Assembly (NCBI GenBank): GCA_030374765.1
Contig: JARGXX010000072.1
Coordinates: 1 to 23,628, forward strand
DNA: 23,628 nt
Direction of reading: 5' to 3'
DNA from: Agarophyton chilense
Lineage: Eukaryota; Rhodophyta; Florideophyceae; Gracilariales; Gracilariaceae
The notes beneath the pieces are model-generated. The model did not search any database. It was not told the origin of the DNA and saw only the letters and a list, made by a program, of their open reading frames with translations. Below are positions 1-8,280 of this stretch, in pieces; position 1 is the stretch's first letter; each line of letters opens with the position of its first letter. Both the position numbers and the translations under genes were made by a program.

Positions 1-2092
1 CACTCGATTACGCACAAAGATAACATGTTTCAGCGCATATGGCCACAAAACATTCTGGTAGATCGGCTTGGATCAGCAACGATCGAGCAGCTTCCACCAT
101 GGTACGATTTGATGCGCTCAGCTATAGCGTTGTGTTCGGGGTGTATGGAGCAGAGAAAGAAGTGAGGCCATGTTCTGCTGCCAATTTCTCTTGCAGGGCA
201 ATATATTCTTCTGCACGGTCCGAGTGCAAACTTTTGATATGCACTCCTCCAAGCTGCTTAAACTTTGCCGCAATACCCACAAACACATCACTAAGAGCAC
301 TGCGATGGATCACCAGACCTAGGAACACATACCGTGAGTGATCATCGAGGAATGTACATGCATATTGAAACTTTTCCGGAAAAGACTTTTCCAGAGGACC
401 TACAATATCCGAGTGCACAATGTCACCAACCGCGGATGCATGTTCAAAGTGACCTGGGAACGGAAGCTTATGAGCCTTGCCAAGTCGACATGCTCGGCAT
501 ACCTCCTCCATGTCACACAAGTGCGGCACTCCATCTGCGTACTTGTGTACATGTTGCAGATCACGTTGGTTGATGTGAGCCAGTCGTCGGTGCCACAGTT
601 GAGTCTCCGTAGACTTTGTCGAAAGCGCAAGTTCCACGCCAGCATGCCCTAAAGGTTGAGGCAGTGTGTACATGCGAGATACCTTGTCACGATCACCAAT
701 GCCCACCTCAAAACCATTTGACTCTAGCGTCAAACGTACACTATGACGACCGAAGAGCGACTCAATACCTTTGTCGGCCAAACACCCGGTTGAAACCAAG
801 TTGTATCCCAGAGCGGGGGTCAGTAGGGCATCACTCAGACGTATGTTCGCATTGTCCAAAGGAATGATCACCTCTCCGCGTTGTTTAGATGTAACAGATG
901 TGTTATCGGCAAGCATCACTGTTCTTTCGTCGCAAGGTTCAAGTGAACCGGGCACGAACGCACAAACAGAATGGAAGCAATGTACTGTCGCACCGCTGTC
1001 TGCGTAGGTACTCAGGTCATTCGGCGGAACTATAGTGGTCCTTTCCACAGTTGCACCAGCAATTTCGATTTTTCCAGACTTTCCAGAAGACTTGCTCGAG
1101 GCGCTTCTACCACTACTGCCACCCATTCGCTTGGGTTGTGGCGACAGTTTATCGAGGATACTCTGCGGCAAGTGGTTGTCCGGGTTGTCCGGATTCATAA
1201 AGCAACGATCTTGTGTGTGTCCATCGCGATCACAGAAGTCGCAATGATGTCCATTGCTCGATCCAGAACGATCAAATGATGACGATCTCAAGGCGGCAGC
1301 AAGTGCACGAGCAGTAGACTCAATGTCGGAGTGACCATCAGACTCCTCATCTTCGTTGTTTGCACTACTGCGGGTACGATTAGTCGATTCAGAATGTCGA
1401 CCAGATTTTTTCCTGCCCTTCTTCTTGCGACGTGAACTACGTCCAGACGGCCTTGCAGACACCTGTTTCGCGTTGTATTCATCTATGAGGGTCGTGGCCA
1501 CGTAGTCCCATGTAAGCTCAGCGATATCCTTGGTTCGAAGAGCTGCAGCAGTAGACTCCAGTGTGCAATTGGGATCAATAGAAGCAAGTAACATGGGAGC
1601 TTTGTGCGACTCGGGTACTGCCGCATCCTTTCCCATGCGCTCTAACTGAGCAAATAACGCCGTGTACTGGTCCACATAGCCTGACATATTCTGACCATTG
1701 TATCCCATACGGAATAGTTGAGTCTGCACAGCAATTCTGGATACAGTACGATTGGACGCATACCGTGCATCAAGTAATGCGAGCATGCGCGCCGGGTCGT
1801 CGTCTACATCCATGACCACACGAAGTGGCGCATCACCCAAGGCGCATATTATGATTCCACATGCCTTCTCGCGCTTGGCGACAACTCGAGCGCTATCAAT
1901 AGCGGTATCCGATGTTGCTTCAGTAGTTGCTGAATATCCAGAATCGGATTCCACAACGTTCCACACACCTTTAACACGGCATGCAGCACGAAGGCGATGG
2001 CGCCATAGGGCATAATCATCACCACGCCTTCCATGAAAACGAGGGATTTTCATCCCGGTAGTACTTTCGGATTCCATTTCCGTGTCCGACAT
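1..2092 (-). pseudogene. Family A gag-pol, 5' part (Gag, zinc knuckle, protease, integrase), frameshifted
   Basis: This codes for a Ty1/copia polyprotein: Gag builds the particle, protease cleaves the polyprotein, integrase inserts the cDNA. The start at 2092 (MSDTEMES) is the first in-frame ATG after the leader and is the same in copy IV. From it, 656 codons stay open to 122. Visible parts are a copia-type Gag, a CX2CX4HX4C zinc knuckle at residues 284-297, the protease DSGA motif at D365, the integrase HHCC finger (H501, H506, C532, C535), and integrase aspartates D562 and D625. Next to D625 the Gly seen in the other copies is Arg. Near 137-141 one G is missing from a G-run, and near 50 and 109 single bases are extra, so the reading frame is lost before the integrase glutamate. 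The indels are homopolymeric and may be sequencing errors. Gag and Pol share one frame, as usual for copia. Confidence 0.9.
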
Positions 2093-2438
2093 ATTTCAGT
2101 CTGTTATCCACGAAGCAGATAGAACGGAACCAAACGAAATTAATTAGTAGAGGGAAGCAGAGTGAGGGACTCAATGCCTTGGGAAGTTTAAGAAAAGGGC
2201 CACGAGCAGTGATGAATTCGTGGCCGAGCTTGCCCGAACGGAGTATCCCAACTCAAACGTTCGACAGCGAGGACGACAGCGGAGACTTTTGACGTAGCCT
2301 GCAACGCTCACCGAGACGCGTCTCGTACGCGATCACAAGCGGAGCTCGGGTGCTCCCACGCTTGGAGTATACTCACGGGCAGTGGCAGAAGGCGTACCCG
2401 GAACAGACAAACTTCTCGACTTCGGGTTGAAACTTCTT

Positions 2439-2688
2439 GATTGAACCTACCGAGACTTGCTCGAGGTAGGCGGGCGCACTGGCGGGAGAAACTACCTCCG
2501 CTACCCTAAAGGATGATCCCCTGGACCCTGGTTACTCTCTCCAGGTGAGGTACGCTTTGATTACCTACCGAACTCTGCGCACTTCAGAGTCCGGCGCTTT
2601 TAGTCCCTACGAGGCGTCCCAAGGAGGGGTGTCGTCAAGATACACTTCCCCCAGTTGACCCAAGCTAGCCTCTTGCGGGAAAGTAGCG
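2439..2688 (-). promoter_or_regulatory. Leader block shared between families A and B (copy I)
   Basis: Read on the minus strand, this holds in order cgcta, aagaggc, gggtcaact, tatctt, gcctcgta, cctttaggg, gccagtgcgcccgc and gttcaatc. The same words occur in the same order in the B leader at 8281-8519. Measured from cgcta, offsets are 14/27/46/73/176/205 here and 13/26/46/75/176/205 in B. A packaging, dimerisation or translation element is inferred, not shown. Confidence 0.7.
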
Positions 2689-2918
2689 CGGTCGTGCGGT
2701 GTAGTACGGTTGCTCCTACACTTCCAAGCCCAATTCATCGACCTCCGTACTCTACGGACGGAGAGCAGGATTTGGCAGACTTCCCGGTCTCGTGCCAAGG
2801 GGGTACTAACAAACGCGATATGTTTTCGCCACCAAGGAGGAAGTCCGCAGGGTACACGCCTGTCGCAAAACAAAATAACTTCTTGAATCCAGATGAGCGT
2901 TAGTCGTAGATCGCGCAC
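2607..2918 (-). CDS. Upstream ORF in family A leader, 103 codons, unknown
   Basis: An ATG at 2918 on the minus strand opens 103 codons ending 514 nt before the gag ATG. Copy IV keeps the same ORF at the same length, with one Val/Ile difference seen. The product is basic and Trp-rich and matches no family I recognise. Its last residues (GQLGE, eight residues, then P, W, DAS, stop) resemble a reading frame in the B leader that also ends EAS-stop. It could be a translated upstream ORF, or a chance frame in a conserved RNA; sequence alone cannot decide. Confidence 0.3.
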   Translation of the reverse strand: MRDLRLTLIWIQEVILFCDRRVPCGLPPWWRKHIAFVSTPLARDREVCQILLSVRRVRRSMNWAWKCRSNRTTPHDRATFPQEASLGQLGEVYLDDTPPWDAS

Positions 2919-2961
2919 CTGTCGCAGTAGGGAATCTTCTTGAATCCAAATAAATGTTAGT
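2857..2961 (-). repeat. Imperfect 57-bp tandem repeat in family A leader (copy I)
   Basis: Two units, 2857-2904 and 2914-2961, each hold cctgtcgca, then cttcttgaatcc, then a gttagt end, with a 57-bp period. The same pair is in copy IV at 22806-22853 and 22863-22910. Confidence 0.75.
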
Positions 2962-2991
2962 AGAGCGTGACGTCTGCGAAGAGTCGACGCT

Positions 2992-3005
2992 CTGGGCCCA
3001 TAACC
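2992..3005 (-). other. Primer binding site, half-tRNA type (copy I)
   Basis: Directly beside the LTR the minus strand reads ggttatgggcccag. This is complementary to the anticodon stem-loop of initiator tRNA-Met rather than to its 3' end, as in Drosophila copia, where a cleaved 5' half of the tRNA primes minus-strand DNA synthesis. Confidence 0.85.
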
Positions 3006-3679
3006 TCACAACGTGAGCGCAGGTTAGGTAAAGGAAAAGGAAGAAGAGGGGGAAAAGACGAGAAGAAGAGAAAAATAAAAGAAGAGAAACAAAGGAAGGT
3101 AGTCAGCCTTGACAATTTACTTCGATCGTTGGCGACCGTCATTGAAAACTATATCTACCTCGCACGCAGTTCCGCCGCCGGTGCTGACCGTCGGCGGGTC
3201 ACCCACGTCTCACACCTTGCCACTGTGCGACGAGGAGTTGCGCGCCAAAACAATTTCAAACATGAAGCATATCAAATAAAAACTCAAAAAAATCATCCAA
3301 AGTGGTGCGCCAGTGCCAACCACCCCGCGCAGCCCAGATTCGGCTGTTACGGCCAAACCCCGTATCCAGCCCACATTCGCACATTCTCTCCAACTGCATA
3401 GCCCGTGCTCATTCAGCGCTCTCGTCCAATCAAATCGCTCCACTTGGGCCGAAGCCCCAACACGCCCCATTAGAACCAGACCACTTGTCCATACCACGTT
3501 GCATGAGGGCATTTGCAGTAGCCAATCAGATGGCCGTTTCACGTTGAGATTGAGATGAGGCGCATATGCGTTTTTCCGCGGAGGGTGCCCAAAAGTTCCC
3601 ATGCTTAAATCCACTTTTTGTTTTCCACTATTTCCAACACTCCAAAGGGCTTGGGGGCACAGTCGACCAAACCTCAACA
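3006..3679 (-). repeat. Family A LTR 1 (5' LTR of copy I)
   Basis: This is a 674-bp terminal repeat, nearly identical to those at 4301, 5873, 17067 and 22955. On the minus strand it begins TGTTGAGG and ends in a pyrimidine-rich tract followed by CGTTGTGA. All five copies share these same limits, and flanking sequence diverges exactly there. The primer site abuts its internal edge, so it is the 5' LTR. A long chance ORF on the plus strand inside the LTR has no support as a gene. Confidence 0.95.
3476..3629 (-). promoter_or_regulatory. U3 module of family A LTR shared with family B
   Basis: On the minus strand it contains gaaaac, catggg, the palindrome CGCATATGCG (3561-3570), atctcaacgtgaa (starting at 3550), tgattggctactgcaaatg (an inverted CCAAT box plus an octamer-like TGCAAAT) and acaagtggt (starting at 3488). 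From the palindrome, offsets are -33, 0, 20, 43 and 82, identical to the B LTR. The 128 bp from catggg onward recur at 4769-4896, 6342-6469, 17537-17664 and 23423-23550. An enhancer or promoter role is inferred. Confidence 0.7.
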
Positions 3680-4300
3680 TTGGGTACACCCCAGGGTCTC
3701 ACGGATACAAGTTGTGGGACTCTGAAAAGAAAAAGGTGATTGTGTCAAGAGATGTACGGTTTGATGAGTTTTCGGGCTCAGACAACCAGTTTAGCTATGA
3801 GGAAGAGGACTACGCAGACATTGACTTTAGTAATATGTCTAGTCCACATGATACCTCTACATCTGACACATCTAGTGGACCCAGTGATGATGACCCTTCT
3901 GCGCCTTTGCCTGACTCTGATGATGCTTCTGACAGCTCTGTTGATGATTCCGCAGCTGATACACCAGTTGAGCCTGTATTGCATGAGACACAACCTGTTC
4001 GTAGGTCCACGCGTGAACGTAGGAAGCCGAGCTCATGGTGGCGTGCAACTGCTCTACTCACTGCCAGTGATGACACCCCGTCGTCATAAGATGATGCTGT
4101 GTCACGTCCTGATTCCAAAGCAGGGAAGAAGGCAATGAAGAGTGAGTACCAGTCACTAATTCAGCATGACACATGGGACTTAGTGCGAAGGCCAGCAGAC
4201 AGCAACGTGATTTCGTCCAAGTGGGTGTATGTGCAGAAGTATGAAGCAGCACCATCTGGTGAACCAACTATCAGGTACAAGGCTCGTATGGTTGCTAGAG
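3680..4300 (+). pseudogene. Family B pol fragment (B'), integrase C-terminus to start of RT
   Basis: These 621 bp align without gaps to 10679-11299 of the complete B element and share its orientation. They encode the end of the integrase region (GYTPGSHGYKL), the acidic Ser/Asp-rich linker, and the start of reverse transcriptase, up to the KARMVAR segment. A T-to-A change makes a stop at 4087-4089 where B has Tyr, so it is dead. Both edges abut family A LTRs directly: copy I's 5' LTR on the left and copy II's 3' LTR on the right. It is therefore what remains visible of an older B element hit twice by A elements. An ORF running in from the LTR at 3601 is a chance fusion. Confidence 0.93.
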
Positions 4301-4972
4301 TCACAACGTGAGCGCAGGTTATGTAAAGGAAAAGGAAGAAGAGGGGGAAAAGACGAGAAGAAGAGAAAATAAAAGAAGAGAAACAAAGGAAGGTAGTCAG
4401 CCTTGAAAATTTACTTCGATCGTTGGCGACCGTCATTGAAAACTATATCTACCTCGCACGCAGTTCCGCCGCCGGTGCTGACCGTCGGCGGGTCACCCAC
4501 GTCTCACACCTTGCCACTGTGCGACGAGGAGTTGCGCGCCAAAACAATTTCAAACATGAAGCATATCAAATAAAAACTCAAAAAATCATCCAAAGTGGTG
4601 CGCCAGTGCCAAACACCCCGCGCAGCCCAGATTCGGCTGTTACGGCCAAACCCCGTATCCAGCCCACATTCGCACATTCTCTTCAACTGCATAGCCCGTG
4701 CTCATTCAGCGCTCTCGTCCAATCAAATCGCTCCACTTGGGCCGAAGCCCCAACACGCCCCATTAGAACCAGACCACTTGTCCATACCACGTTGCATGAG
4801 GGCATTTGCAGTAGCCAATCAGATGGCCGTTTCACGTTGAGATTGAGATGAGGCGCATATGCGTTTTTCCGCGGAGGGTGCCCAAAAGTGCCCATGCTTA
4901 AATCCACTTTTTGTTTTCCACTATTTCCAACACTCCAAAGGGCTTGGGGGCACAGTCGACCAAACCTCAACA
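4301..4972 (-). repeat. Family A LTR 2 (3' LTR of copy II)
   Basis: At 672 bp it is slightly more diverged than the others: private changes include ttatg for ttagg near 4321, one A fewer near 4367, and aaaat for acaat near 4408. A polypurine tract and pol lie on its internal side, so it is the 3' LTR. Its left flank is B' pol. Confidence 0.93.
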
Positions 4973-5872
4973 CTCCTCCTCGACTGGTCGGCCAAGTCCA
5001 ACACGGTCCACGTTATTGTTGTGAAGACCTGGGCCAAGTGGTTTAGTTAAGAAGTCCGCATCATTGTCTTCACTTGGAACGTACGTCACATTGATGTGAC
5101 TATCCTTGACTAGTTCCCGAACGAAGTGCAACTTAACGTCAATGTGCTTAGCGCGACCCGACGGACAGCGTTCACCAGTTGCCCAGTCAATGGCGCACTG
5201 GTTGTCCGAACGAATGGGCACAGCACCTTGCACTTTCCATCCAATCTCCTTAAGCACACGCTTCAACCAAATAACCTCCTGACACGCAAGCGTCAAAGCA
5301 TAATACTCGGCCTCGCCGGTAGACAACGCCACCGAAGCCTGTTTTCTTGCGCCCCACATACATGTCGCTTTGCCAAGCTTCACTAAGAAACCAGACATTG
5401 ACTTGCGATCACGCGTGTCCGCAGCGTAGTCAGAGTCAACGTACGCCTCCAGTTTCACCATGCCAGAGTGATAGTGCACACCATGTTCAGTTGTACCGCG
5501 AAGGTAACGAAGAACCCGCTTTGCCGCCTTGTGACAGTAGGCCGTGGGCGATTTCTGAAAACGAGCCAAGATTAGGACGGGTGCTAATATATCCAACCGA
5601 GTTCTCAGTGCCAAATACAAAAGCGATCCAATGATCTGCTGGTACAGCTAAGTATCCTGGATGGATTTGTCTTTCTCAGATGTCCACCCGGTAAAAAAAG
5701 ATTCTACCATAGGGCTGCATGCCGGCTTGGATCGCTGAAACCCGAAACGGCGCAACACGCTTTCCGTGTACAGTGACTGACCAAGATACAGCGACACAGG
5801 TCGACCATCTGAATCTAAAGTCCATTTGAATTCAACGCCGAGGTACAAGTTCACTTCGTCCGCCACACGTAG
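4967..5872 (-). pseudogene. Family A pol 3' fragment (end of RT, RNase H), copy II
   Basis: Translation on the minus strand gives the RT C-terminal segment (YLGVEFKW, LYLALRTR), then RNase H with YVDSDYAAD, STGEAEYYAL, SDNQCAIDWATG and the TKPLG tail. The ORF ends GRPVEEEC-stop, the Cys and stop being coded by the first six bases of the LTR. A C-to-T change (minus strand) turns the Gln codon in the QDTQLYQQ segment into a stop at 5648-5650. The 5' side is cut off by copy III at 5872. RNase H removes the RNA strand during cDNA synthesis. This copy cannot encode an enzyme. Confidence 0.92.
4973..4981 (-). other. Polypurine tract, copy II
   Basis: The minus strand reads gaggaggag directly before TGTTGAGG of the 3' LTR. 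It is the expected plus-strand primer site. The same tract is at 6546-6554 (copy III) and 17741-17749 (copy IV). It lies inside the last pol codons (VEEE). Confidence 0.75.
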
Positions 5873-6545
5873 TCACAACGTGAGCGCAGGTTAGGTAAAG
5901 GAAAAGGAAGAAGAGGGGGAAAAGACGAGAAGAAGAGAAAAATAAAAGAAGAGAAACAAAGGAAGGTAGTCAGCCTTGACAATTTACTTCGATCGTTGGC
6001 GACCGTCATTGAAAACTATATCTACCTCGCACGCAGTTCCGCCGCCGGTGCTGACCGTCGGCGGGTCACCCACGTCTCACACCTTGCCACTGTGCGACGA
6101 GGAGTTGCGCGCCAAAACAATTTCAAACATGAAGCATATCAAATAAAAACTCAAAAAATCATCCAAAGTGGTGCGCCAGTGCCAACCACCCCGCGCAGCC
6201 CAGATTCGGCTGTTACGGCCAAACCCCGTATCCAGCCCACATTCGCACATTCTCTCCAACTGCATAGCCCGTGCTCATTCAGCGCTCTCGTCCAATCAAA
6301 TCGCTCCACTTGGGCCGAAGCCCCAACACGCCCCATTAGAACCAGACCACTTGTCCATACCACGTTGCATGAGGGCATTTGCAGTAGCCAATCAGATGGC
6401 CGTTTCACGTTGAGATTGAGATGAGGCGCATATGCGTTTTTCCGCGGAGGGTGCCCAAAAGTGCCCATGCTTAAATCCACTTTTTGTTTTCCACTATTTC
6501 CAACACTCCAAAGGGCTTGGGGGCACAGTCGACCAAACCTCAACA
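5873..6545 (-). repeat. Family A LTR 3 (3' LTR of copy III)
   Basis: This 673-bp LTR has the same limits as the other four. Its left flank is RT sequence of copy II (ending ccacacgtag) and its right flank is the polypurine tract and pol end of copy III. Confidence 0.94.
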
Positions 6546-6738
6546 CTCCTCCTCGACTGGTCGGCCAAGTCCAACACGGTCCACGTTATTGTTGTGAAGA
6601 CCTGGGCCAAGTGGTTTAGTTAAGAAGTCCGCATCATTGTCTTCACTTGGAACGTACGTCACATTGATGTGACTATCCTTGACTAGTTCCCGAACGAAGT
6701 GCAACTTAACGTCAATGTGCTTAGCGCGACCCGACGGA
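6540..6738 (-). pseudogene. Family A pol C-terminus (end of RNase H), copy III, distal piece
   Basis: It encodes the last part of RNase H, from about the GRAKHIDVKLHF motif to GRPVEEEC-stop, the stop lying in the LTR. The gene continues at 13385 after the B element, which landed at a Pro-Ser-Gly stretch just upstream of KHID. It is identical in layout to 4967-5160 and 17735-17930. Confidence 0.9.
6734..6738. repeat. Target site duplication, left copy (acgga)
   Basis: acgga precedes the B 5' LTR and is repeated at 13380-13384 after the 3' LTR. Uninterrupted copies of the target (for example near 17928-17934) have it once. Five bp is typical of Ty1/copia integration. Confidence 0.95.
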
Positions 6739-6762
6739 TGTTGGCTGTTGACCCTGTGCTGT

Positions 6763-6916
6763 CACTGAAAACCAAAAGTGCAGGGGAGCATGGGCTGTTT
6801 TGGAGGGTGCCTCTGGAAAAGCGCATATGCGTGTCAGTCGGATCTCAACGTGAACTCGGGATGTGATTGGCTACTGCAAATGTGCACATGCAATGCGGTG
6901 TGTACAAGTGGTATGG
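6763..6916 (+). promoter_or_regulatory. U3 module of family B LTR shared with family A
   Basis: It contains catggg (6789), CGCATATGCG (6822-6831), atctcaacgtgaa (6842), tgattggctactgcaaatg (6864-6882) and acaagtggt (6904). Against the A LTR consensus I count about 110 identities in 154 ungapped positions. The module recurs in the 3' LTR at 12708-12861. CCAAT-box and octamer-like words suggest transcription control; this is inference. Confidence 0.7.
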
Positions 6917-7331
6917 CACTATTGGGTTTGTCTGGGTACACGTGTGTACGTGGTCTACTTGTACTACTGTGCACGCTGTTCAACCTGTCCAGCTGGTGTA
7001 CTATGAACACATCTCACAAGGTGTAACGAATGTACTTGGAGAAGAGACGTGACATGTGTATTACAGGAGACTTGGTGTACTGTGCTGGAACGTGAATGTG
7101 TATGGAGGCGGATTGCAAGTAGTGTGTGCTGGCATATTGAATTTGTGCACACATCAGTGTAATTATTGGCTGTGCACTGTGTGCACTGTATATTGCCTTG
7201 TTTTGCGCTGCAATGAGCATTGACTAGGGTTAATGTCATGCTTGAATATGATTGGTAGTATTGAGTGTCCCTGCTTTGTAGTCTAGGGTTTACTTTGGGT
7301 TGGAGTCTAGACAGCTGACGTTTTGAAGTAG

Positions 7332-7339
7332 TATATAAG
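7332..7339 (+). promoter_or_regulatory. TATA-like box of family B LTR
   Basis: tatataag lies about 95 bp before the end of the LTR, which would place transcription start some 65-70 bp before the LTR end. The 3' LTR copy is at 13277-13284. Confidence 0.6.
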
Positions 7340-7434
7340 TGAAAGTTTGAGCGCCTCCAAGTAAATCCAAGCCAGAGCTGGCGAACTTCCTTTTCATTCC
7401 CTCAACCTTTCCTTCAGCTTTTCCCTTTCCATCA

Positions 7435-7449
7435 GGTTATGGGCCCAGC
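7435..7449 (+). other. Primer binding site, half-tRNA type (B element)
   Basis: ggttatgggcccagc follows the LTR end with no gap. It is complementary to the anticodon stem-loop of initiator tRNA-Met (the atg of ttatggg pairs with anticodon CAU). This is the priming mode described for Drosophila copia. Family A uses the same first 14 bases. Confidence 0.87.
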
Positions 7450-8280
7450 CCCGCTGACCTCTGCCGTCTAGTTCGTCTCCCGCCGCTCTCCCGCACCGCC
7501 GTTCACCCGTTTCGCTGTTCTATTCTCTTCGTTTCCGCCGTAGTAGCCGTTTCGTCGGGTGTGTGACCGTATCGTGGGTTGGTGTTGGTATTTTCTTTCG
7601 GTCTTGCGTTCCTCCCTGAGGGCGTTGTGGTGGTAGTGGTTGGACGTTTTTATCGTGATTGTGTTTGGGTGCTCGTTGTTGCCCGTGTTTGTCGATCGCT
7701 ATCCGTTTCGTTTGGTCTCCCTCTCTTTCGTTGTTTTGTGGATCCCTGCGTCGTGTTGCAGGTTCTGATCTGAGAGGTTGAGGACCGTGTTTGTTGAAGT
7801 CTGGGCCTGGAGTTCTTGGCTCAGCGTTCGTGTGTGTTTGTGTGTTTGGTCAGCATCTTTGCCTGTGCGACGAGCGGTTGATCCGAGGTACTTTGGGTGA
7901 TTCCTTGTACTCGGGGACGTTAGCCTGGCGGCTTGAACCAAAGCAGGTGTACTGTCAAGCGGGTTCCCCACTGGTCCTTTTAGGGCGGATAACAGTGACG
8001 GTCGAAAGATCTGGTTGAACTTTGCGGGTGCATTTGTGGACGGGGTGCCGTGGCGCACTGCATTTGGCTGGTTGTTTGACTTTGTGTGTGAGCCCGACCT
8101 TTGTGGTTGGGCACTTGGACTGTTGTGAACAGCATCCATAAGGAGCTTTTGATCCGCAGTACGCGGGGAGGCGACGTTTCGAAGGCTGACCTCCTTTTCA
8201 GGATCAGGCCGCGTGCGATCTTCATTGATTGCTCGTTAGAAGCGTATCTTGGTGTTGAAGTAGCTTCGGTTTCGAGGTCG

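Larger units (their letters stand above)
2093..3005 (-). other. Family A untranslated leader, copy I
   Basis: This 913-nt stretch separates the primer site from the gag ATG. It contains a 103-codon minus-strand ORF (2607-2918), an imperfect 57-bp direct repeat (2857-2961) and, at about 2439-2688, a block homologous to the leader of the plus-strand B element. No known coding domain is seen. The same leader recurs almost unchanged in copy IV (22041-22954). Confidence 0.85.
1..3679 (-). mobile_element. Family A copia-type retrotransposon, copy I (5' part, cut by window edge)
   Basis: Read on the minus strand this is 5' LTR (3006-3679), primer binding site, 913-nt leader and the first part of gag-pol, running off the left edge within integrase. 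It is collinear with copy IV (window base 1 corresponds to about 19947), with only a few indels. Its right flank is a B-family pol fragment, so copy I was inserted into a B element. The 3' LTR and left target duplication are outside the window. Confidence 0.93.
4301..5872 (-). mobile_element. Family A retrotransposon, copy II (3' part)
   Basis: It has a 3' LTR (4301-4972), polypurine tract and the last 900 bp of pol. It ends at 5872 within RT sequence, exactly where the 3' LTR of copy III begins. The base order beyond the break matches copy IV position 18641 onward, which would lie past the right edge of the window. Confidence 0.9.
6739..7434 (+). repeat. Family B 5' LTR
   Basis: 696 bp, beginning TGTTGGCT and ending TTTCCATCA, so it follows the TG...CA rule. 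It matches 12684-13379 with two differences seen. The 3' third is pyrimidine-rich. U3 should include 6763-6916, the module shared with family A, and a TATA-like box at 7332. Confidence 0.97.

Noticed and set aside
338..652. Repeated plus-strand ORFs of 60-120 codons within A gag-pol (also near 15733 and 20283)
   Set aside because: They are antisense shadows of the gag-pol frame, recurring only because the element recurs.
2541..2552. Splice-donor-like ccaggtgaggta
   Set aside because: It is on the plus strand, opposite to family A transcription, with no partner acceptor or gene.
2967..3401. Plus-strand ORF of 144 codons across the A leader and LTR (also at 22916-23494)
   Set aside because: It is antisense to the element, lies mostly in LTR sequence, is basic and low in complexity at the start, and changes frame or length between LTR copies.
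3601..4089. 162-codon plus-strand ORF starting in LTR 1
   Set aside because: It is a chance fusion of LTR sequence with the truncated B' pol fragment, ended by the nonsense change.
3006..4972. LTR-B'-LTR as one non-autonomous or gene-capturing element
   Set aside because: There is no primer site or polypurine tract inside; the flanking sequences show the LTRs belong to copies I and II.
6739..7434. Retrovirus-like element with envelope gene
   Set aside because: Domain order places integrase before RT (copia type), and no ORF remains between RNase H and the 3' LTR in either family.
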